A stretch of 18,681 nt of DNA, taken from positions 1 through 18,681 of the forward strand of contig JAZSPR010000145.1 in NCBI GenBank assembly GCA_045537555.1, given 5' to 3'. Below the pieces are notes generated by a model that was not told the DNA's origin, did no database searches, and saw only the letters and a list, made by a program, of their open reading frames with translations. Both the position numbers and the translations under genes were made by a program. The number at the start of each line of letters is the position of its first letter. Position 1 is the first letter of the stretch. This document shows, in pieces, positions 14,764 to 18,681 of this stretch. This DNA is from UBA1081 sp045537555 (lineage in GTDB: Bacteria; Bacillota; Clostridia; Oscillospirales; Acutalibacteraceae).

Positions 14764-15609
14764 ATGAAATTAAAACACCTTTTCGGTCTTACAGGTGCGG
14801 CGGGGGCGGTTGCTCTCGGTTGTGCCGCATATTCCGAACTCGCAATCAGGACAACCGAATATTCGCTCAATACGGGCAAAACCGACTGTCCTCTGACTGT
14901 GACGGTACTTAGTGACCTGCATTTTTCCGTTTTCGGCAAGGATAATTGCCGTCTTGTGAAGGCTGTCAGAAATACAAATCCCGATGTGATACTCCTTGCG
15001 GGTGATTTCTTCGATTATCACCACGGCAGAACGAACACCGACCGTGTTATAAAAACTCTGAGAGCCCTCTGTGATGTTGCTCCCGTCTATATGACACCGG
15101 GCAATCATGACAAACGTTACGATGTTCAGACAGGTGACGATTTCAGAAAACACGCTGAAAATTCGGGTGTTACGGTTCTTGACGGCGAAATTGCAGATGT
15201 TGAAATCAATGGGCAGAAAATACGCCTCGGCGGTATTTTTGACCATAGTGTCTATCTTGAAGATTACGGTGACCGATGGTACACTTCGCCCGTTTATGAA
15301 TATCTTAAAGAATTTGAAAAATCAGACAGTCTGAAGCTTCTTTTGATGCACAGACCCAACACTTTTATATATACAACCGACAAATGGGACATCGATGCCG
15401 TTTTCTGTGGTCACGACCACGGCGGAATATGGCAGATTCCTTTTTTCGGCGGTGTCTATGCCCCCGAGCAGGGTTTTTTGCCTGAATATTACAAGGGTGA
15501 ATACGACCTCTGCGGAACAAAAATGTTCCTCTCAACAGGTCTTGAGGGGTATTATATCGTCCCCCGACTTTTTAACAGAGTGGAAATACTGAAAATTACG
15601 GTAAAATAG
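14764..15609 (+). CDS. Membrane-anchored metallophosphoesterase (YkuE-like)
   Basis: A 281-aa calcineurin-like phosphoesterase with an N-terminal hydrophobic segment (about residues 6-24) that would anchor it in the membrane. The two-metal motifs are present in order: D51-L-H53 (LSDLHFS), G80-D81 (LLAGDFFDYHHG), G113-N-H-D (TPGNHD), LLLMHRP and CGHDHGG, followed by the family's QIPFFGGVYAPEQGF. Relatives include YkuE/YaeI-type enzymes proposed to act on lipid headgroups; the substrate here is not visible. No good ribosome binding site precedes the ATG at 14764, and a TTG at 14755 is an alternative. It lies just after the RAYT unit, which may have displaced its original upstream region. Confidence 0.88.
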   Translation: MKLKHLFGLTGAAGAVALGCAAYSELAIRTTEYSLNTGKTDCPLTVTVLSDLHFSVFGKDNCRLVKAVRNTNPDVILLAGDFFDYHHGRTNTDRVIKTLRALCDVAPVYMTPGNHDKRYDVQTGDDFRKHAENSGVTVLDGEIADVEINGQKIRLGGIFDHSVYLEDYGDRWYTSPVYEYLKEFEKSDSLKLLLMHRPNTFIYTTDKWDIDAVFCGHDHGGIWQIPFFGGVYAPEQGFLPEYYKGEYDLCGTKMFLSTGLEGYYIVPRLFNRVEILKITVK

Positions 15610-15618
15610 GTGAAGGAA

Positions 15619-16674
15619 ATGGAAGATAAAAAAGTCTACAGTAATATTGACTTGCTGAAGTTCATTTTTTCATTTTTCATCATAATGATTCACACTACAC
15701 CTTTTATTGATGTGAATGCGACTGCGGATTATGTTTTCAGCAATATAATCACAAGAATTGCAGTTCCCTTTTTCTTCCTATCAAGCGGATTTTTCTTTGC
15801 AAAGAGTTTTGAATATAATAAATATAAGAAAATTGCAAAAACAAAAACAAATTTCAAGAGATTAAGAAAAACTGAGTGGCGTATAATTCTTCTTTATGCA
15901 GTCTGGTCTTTCATTTATCTTTTTATTGCCATGCCCGTCAATTACGGTGGATGGAGCATAAAAAATATTGCTGATTATATTATTACATCAGTTATCAGAT
16001 GTTCTTATTATCATTTGTGGTATATTTATGCCCTTGTTTTTGCTTATCCGATACTATATTTTTTTATGAGGCATCTTAATCCCAAGGCTGTCGGAATTAT
16101 CTGCATTTTGTTTTATGTTGCAGGTGTTTTCTTTAACAGTTATTCGTATCTTCTTTCTTTTGACGGATTGATTGCATTATTTGAAAAAATCAGCGGAATC
16201 TCAGTTTATTATCTCGTTTCAAACATTTTTTTCAGAGCACTTCCTCTTATGTGGCTCGGAATTTTTGTTGCAAGACACAGGAAAAAGCCGAACAAACTTC
16301 TTTGTCTTATCGGTGCAGTCGTATGTTTCGGTCTGTATTTTGCGGAAAATATTCTGCTTTATAAATTTACGGACGGAAAAGCCGCAGGGCATTATCTTAT
16401 ATTTTCTTCCCTTTGTGTATATTTCATTTTCCTTTGTGCAGTACAGTTCAGAAAATCTGTTAACAAAGAAAACGGCATAAGACTGCGTAAAATGAGCACG
16501 GTTATTTATTGCCTTCATGTAATGATTCAGATTGTGCTGAGCAATTACCTTATTTCCGAAATCAATTCTCTTGTTCTCTTTTTACTTACAAGCATTATAA
16601 CTGCAGGATTTTCCGTTTCAATTGTGATGCTTTCTGAAAAAAGAAAATTCAGGATTCTCAGATATCTTTATTAA
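15619..16674 (+). CDS. Acyltransferase-3 family membrane protein
   Basis: A 351-aa polytopic membrane protein with about ten hydrophobic segments. The N-terminal NIDLLKFIFSFFIIMIHTTPF carries the basic-x10-His signature of acyltransferase-3 enzymes (K14 and H25), which transfer acetyl or other acyl groups to extracytoplasmic sugars and wall polymers. FFFLSSGFFFAKSF and HLWYIYALVFAYP are further family hallmarks. The acceptor cannot be deduced. The ATG at 15619 is preferred; a GTG at 15610 directly after the preceding stop would add three residues. The 9-nt gap to the phosphoesterase gene suggests co-transcription and perhaps a shared cell-surface role. Confidence 0.85.
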   Translation: MEDKKVYSNIDLLKFIFSFFIIMIHTTPFIDVNATADYVFSNIITRIAVPFFFLSSGFFFAKSFEYNKYKKIAKTKTNFKRLRKTEWRIILLYAVWSFIYLFIAMPVNYGGWSIKNIADYIITSVIRCSYYHLWYIYALVFAYPILYFFMRHLNPKAVGIICILFYVAGVFFNSYSYLLSFDGLIALFEKISGISVYYLVSNIFFRALPLMWLGIFVARHRKKPNKLLCLIGAVVCFGLYFAENILLYKFTDGKAAGHYLIFSSLCVYFIFLCAVQFRKSVNKENGIRLRKMSTVIYCLHVMIQIVLSNYLISEINSLVLFLLTSIITAGFSVSIVMLSEKRKFRILRYLY

Positions 16675-16680
16675 TCAAAC

Positions 16681-16701
16681 ATTATGCAATATGCATTTAT
16701 C
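16681..16701. repeat. Short heptad repeat tract before transketolase genes
   Basis: Three 7-mers, ATTATGC AATATGC ATTTATC, fill the gap between the acyltransferase stop and the AGGAG site (16704-16708) of the next gene. They use the same heptad as 86-120 and 1631-1651. No promoter is evident in this 41-nt gap. Confidence 0.45.
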
Positions 16702-16715
16702 ATAGGAGTGATAAT

Positions 16716-17558
16716 ATGGACGCTAACGTAAAAAAACAGCTTCTTCTCGATGCAGTCAATATCCGTAAAGGCATCATTGAGGGAACATTCAATGCAAAAT
16801 CAGGTCATCCCGGCGGTTCACTTTCAATCGCAGATGTTCTGGCCTTTCTTTACAGATGCGAACTTAAAGTTGACGCATCTGCTCCCAAGGCAGAGAACAG
16901 GGACAGACTTGTTCTTTCAAAGGGACATGCCGCACCTGCACTTTATGCGGCTCTCGCAAATGCAGGCTTCTTCCCCGTAGAAGATTTAAAGACACTCAGA
17001 AAGAGTGATTCATATCTTCAGGGACACCCCAATATGAACTATGTCCCCGGTGTTGATATGAGTACAGGCTCACTCGGTCAGGGTATTTCAGCTGCAGCAG
17101 GTATGGCTCTGGGCTCAAAGTTCTCAGGAGACGCATTCAGAGTTTATGCAATCCTCGGAGACGGCGAAATTCAGGAAGGTCAGGTATGGGAAGCAGCAAT
17201 GTTTGCGGCAGCCAAGAGGCTTGACAACTTTGTTGCAATCGTTGATAATAACAATCTTCAGATTGACGGAACTGTTGAACAGGTCAATTCACCTTATCCC
17301 ATTGATGAAAAGTTTGCAGCATTCGGCTGGAATGTAATCAATATAAACGGTCATTGCTTTGATGAAATCGAAAATGCTTTTGCACAGGCTAAGGAATGCA
17401 AGGGCAAGCCAACAGCAATTGTTATGAAGACAATCAAGGGCAAGGGCGTTTCATTTATGGAAAATCAGGTTTCATGGCACGGCTCAGCTCCCAATGCAGA
17501 GCAGTACGCACAGGCTATGGCTGAACTTGATGCCGCACAGGCAGAATTGGAGGGCTAA
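16716..17558 (+). CDS. Transketolase N-terminal subunit
   Basis: This 280-aa protein supplies the thiamine-diphosphate pyrophosphate-binding half of a two-subunit transketolase of the non-oxidative pentose phosphate pathway, moving two-carbon units between sugar phosphates. Motifs are SGHPGGSLSIAD (H31), SKGHAAPALYAAL (H71), YLQGHPN (H104), STGSLGQGISAAAGMA, and the metal/ThDP motif GDGEIQEGQVWEA (148-160) followed by IVDNNNLQIDG. AGGAG at 16704-16708 precedes the ATG by 7 nt. The C-terminal subunit gene starts 3 nt after its stop, so the two are probably translated together in equal amounts. Confidence 0.95.
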   Translation: MDANVKKQLLLDAVNIRKGIIEGTFNAKSGHPGGSLSIADVLAFLYRCELKVDASAPKAENRDRLVLSKGHAAPALYAALANAGFFPVEDLKTLRKSDSYLQGHPNMNYVPGVDMSTGSLGQGISAAAGMALGSKFSGDAFRVYAILGDGEIQEGQVWEAAMFAAAKRLDNFVAIVDNNNLQIDGTVEQVNSPYPIDEKFAAFGWNVININGHCFDEIENAFAQAKECKGKPTAIVMKTIKGKGVSFMENQVSWHGSAPNAEQYAQAMAELDAAQAELEG

Positions 17559-17561
17559 ACA

Positions 17562-18509
17562 ATGGCAGACGTAATCAAAACAGCAACAAGAGATGCCTAC
17601 GGTAAGGCTCTCGTTGAACTCGGACAGAAAAATGACAAAGTTATCGTTTTTGATGCTGACCTTGCGGCGGCTACAAAGACAGGTATGTTCAAAAAGGAAT
17701 TCCCCGAAAGATTTATCGACTGCGGTATTGCAGAAGGAAATATGATGGGTGTTGCCGCTGGTATGGCAACAGCAGGTTACACAGTTTTTGCATCTTCATT
17801 CGCAATGTTTGCCGCAGGCAGAGCATTCGAGCAGGTAAGAAATACAATCGGCTATCCCCACATCAATGTTAAAATCGGTGCAACTCACGCAGGTATCTCC
17901 GTCGGTGAAGACGGTGCAAGCCATCAGTGCTGTGAAGATATTGCTCTTATGAGAACAATCCCCGGTATGACAATCATCAACCCTGCAGACGATATCGAAG
18001 CAAGACTCGCAGTTATGGCAGCCGCAGAGATGGACGGTCCCGTTTATATGAGATTCGGCAGACTTGCAGTACCCAGAATTTTCGACGAAAATTACAAGTT
18101 TGAAATCGGCAAGGGCGTTTACCTTAAAGATGGTAAGGATGTCACAATCATCGCAACAGGTCTTATGGTTGAAAGAGCACTTCAGGCTGCTGAAAAGCTT
18201 GCAGAAGAAGGTATAGATGCGGCAGTTATCAACATGGCAACAATCAAGCCTATCGACAGAGATATCATTGTTGATGCCGCAAAGAAGACAGGTGCAATCG
18301 TAACAGCTGAAGAGCACAGCGTAATCGGCGGTCTCGGCGAAGCAGTTGCAGGTGTTGTTGCAGAAACAACTCCCGTACCCGTACTCAGAGTAGGTGTTGA
18401 AGACACATTCGGCAAGTCAGGTCCCGCACTTGAACTTCTCGAAATATTTGGTCTTAATGCAGAGAATATCTGCAATAAGGCAAAACAGGCGATTGAGAAC
18501 AAACAGTAA
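17562..18509 (+). CDS. Transketolase C-terminal subunit
   Basis: A 315-aa partner of the preceding subunit containing the pyrimidine-binding domain and the C-terminal transketolase domain. The catalytic glutamate is E58 in CGIAEGNMMGVAAGMA. GEDGASHQCCEDIALMRTIPGM and YMRFGRLAVP follow, then the C-terminal domain (VTIIATGLMVERAL, AVINMATIKPID, VTAEEHSVIGGLG, GKSGPALELLEIFGL). DXS-like enzymes share these motifs, but the split into two adjacent genes identifies the archaeal/clostridial-type two-part transketolase. Its TAA stop overlaps the first bases of a repeat element. Confidence 0.95.
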   Translation: MADVIKTATRDAYGKALVELGQKNDKVIVFDADLAAATKTGMFKKEFPERFIDCGIAEGNMMGVAAGMATAGYTVFASSFAMFAAGRAFEQVRNTIGYPHINVKIGATHAGISVGEDGASHQCCEDIALMRTIPGMTIINPADDIEARLAVMAAAEMDGPVYMRFGRLAVPRIFDENYKFEIGKGVYLKDGKDVTIIATGLMVERALQAAEKLAEEGIDAAVINMATIKPIDRDIIVDAAKKTGAIVTAEEHSVIGGLGEAVAGVVAETTPVPVLRVGVEDTFGKSGPALELLEIFGLNAENICNKAKQAIENKQ

Positions 18510-18674
18510 TTTGTCGGGGTCTTTCAAATTCGCAATTTGAAATGCTCAATTCGCAATTTCGGAAGCCCTTCGGGCTTGAATTATATAAATGGGTCAAAGG
18601 GCGAAGCCCTTTCCACAATTGCGCATTGCGCATTGAGAATTGAGAATTTTTGTCGAACTTCAGTTCGACAAATT
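18508..18674. mobile_element. Heptad-arm modular element, complete copy B
   Basis: Same plan as copy A. The left terminus AATTTGTCGGG (18508-18518) shares two bases with the preceding stop codon. The left arm has five 7-mers, AATTCGC AATTTGA AATGCTC AATTCGC AATTTCG (18527-18561). The core is hairpin A (AAGCCC-TTC-GGGCTT, 18563-18577), TATATAAATGGG (18582-18593) and hairpin B (AAAGGGC-GAA-GCCCTTT, 18596-18612). The right arm is ATTGCGC twice and ATTGAGA twice (18618-18645). A terminal hairpin (TTTGTCGAAC 18649-18658 with GTTCGACAAA 18663-18672) ends in GACAAATT. The left arm (18526-18562) and the reverse complement of 18613-18649 agree at about 29 of 37 positions by hand alignment. Both copies continue into CTGATTT after the right end. 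Confidence 0.72.
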
Positions 18675-18681
18675 CTGATTT

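Noticed and set aside
17796..18317. Minus-strand Cys/Asp-rich reading frame of 173 codons
   Set aside because: Antisense of the transketolase C-terminal subunit, whose motifs are complete; no ribosome binding site or family match.
17562..18509. Broken transketolase split by frameshift
   Set aside because: The two halves are separated by a proper stop and a new ATG, and each is a complete domain set; the two-gene form is a known normal arrangement.
18649..18674. Terminator after the transketolase operon
   Set aside because: The 10-bp hairpin is strong but is followed by TTCTGATTT rather than a T-run, and its homologue at 9058-9080 lies at the other end of an element; it is better read as an element terminus.

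Overview
The window looks like a chromosomal segment of a low-to-moderate GC Gram-positive anaerobe, most likely a gut clostridium of the Ruminococcaceae/Oscillospiraceae type. I infer this from the gene order miaB-ricA-mutS-mutL-miaA, a ylmE-sepF-divIVA division cluster, a transketolase split into two subunits, and AGGAG-type ribosome binding sites. I see no gene that fixes the species. Every gene I accept is on the plus strand.

Layout. (1) 1-208: REP-like palindromes, a heptad-repeat element end, and a perfect sigma-A promoter (TTGACA-17-TATAAT). (2) 209-7771: tRNA modification and mismatch repair (miaB, ricA-like, mutS, mutL, miaA). (3) 7773-13895: an HlyD-like membrane protein, ylmE, sepF, a very long DivIVA-like protein, lspA and an rluD-type pseudouridine synthase, with 1-14 nt overlaps at the end of the run. 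This is cell-division and envelope housekeeping. (4) 13896-14763: an accessory island with a REP-associated tyrosine transposase (RAYT, HUH/Y1 type) between perfectly inverted 27-bp REP palindromes. (5) 14764-18509: a membrane-anchored metallophosphoesterase, an acyltransferase-3 membrane protein, and the two transketolase subunits. (6) 18508-18681: another heptad-repeat element.

The coding content is ordinary; the non-coding content is not. At least six intergenic gaps carry parts of what looks like one modular repeat family. Its parts are: termini AATTTGTCGGG/CCGACAAATT; arms made of tandem 7-mers that are inverted repeats of each other; and a core of two short hairpins around TATATAAATGGG. 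In the two complete copies (9056-9225 and 18508-18674) the 7-mers have entirely different sequences, yet left and right arms match within each copy, and both core hairpins show compensatory base changes. The ricA-mutS gap holds a train of six short hairpins, four of its spacers 7 nt long, ending in the core hairpin in inverted orientation. A second, separate family is the GTAG-plus-palindrome REPs (five copies), which fit the classic REP/RAYT arrangement and also covary in their stems. The heptad-arm family and the hairpin train are the best candidates here for something undescribed.
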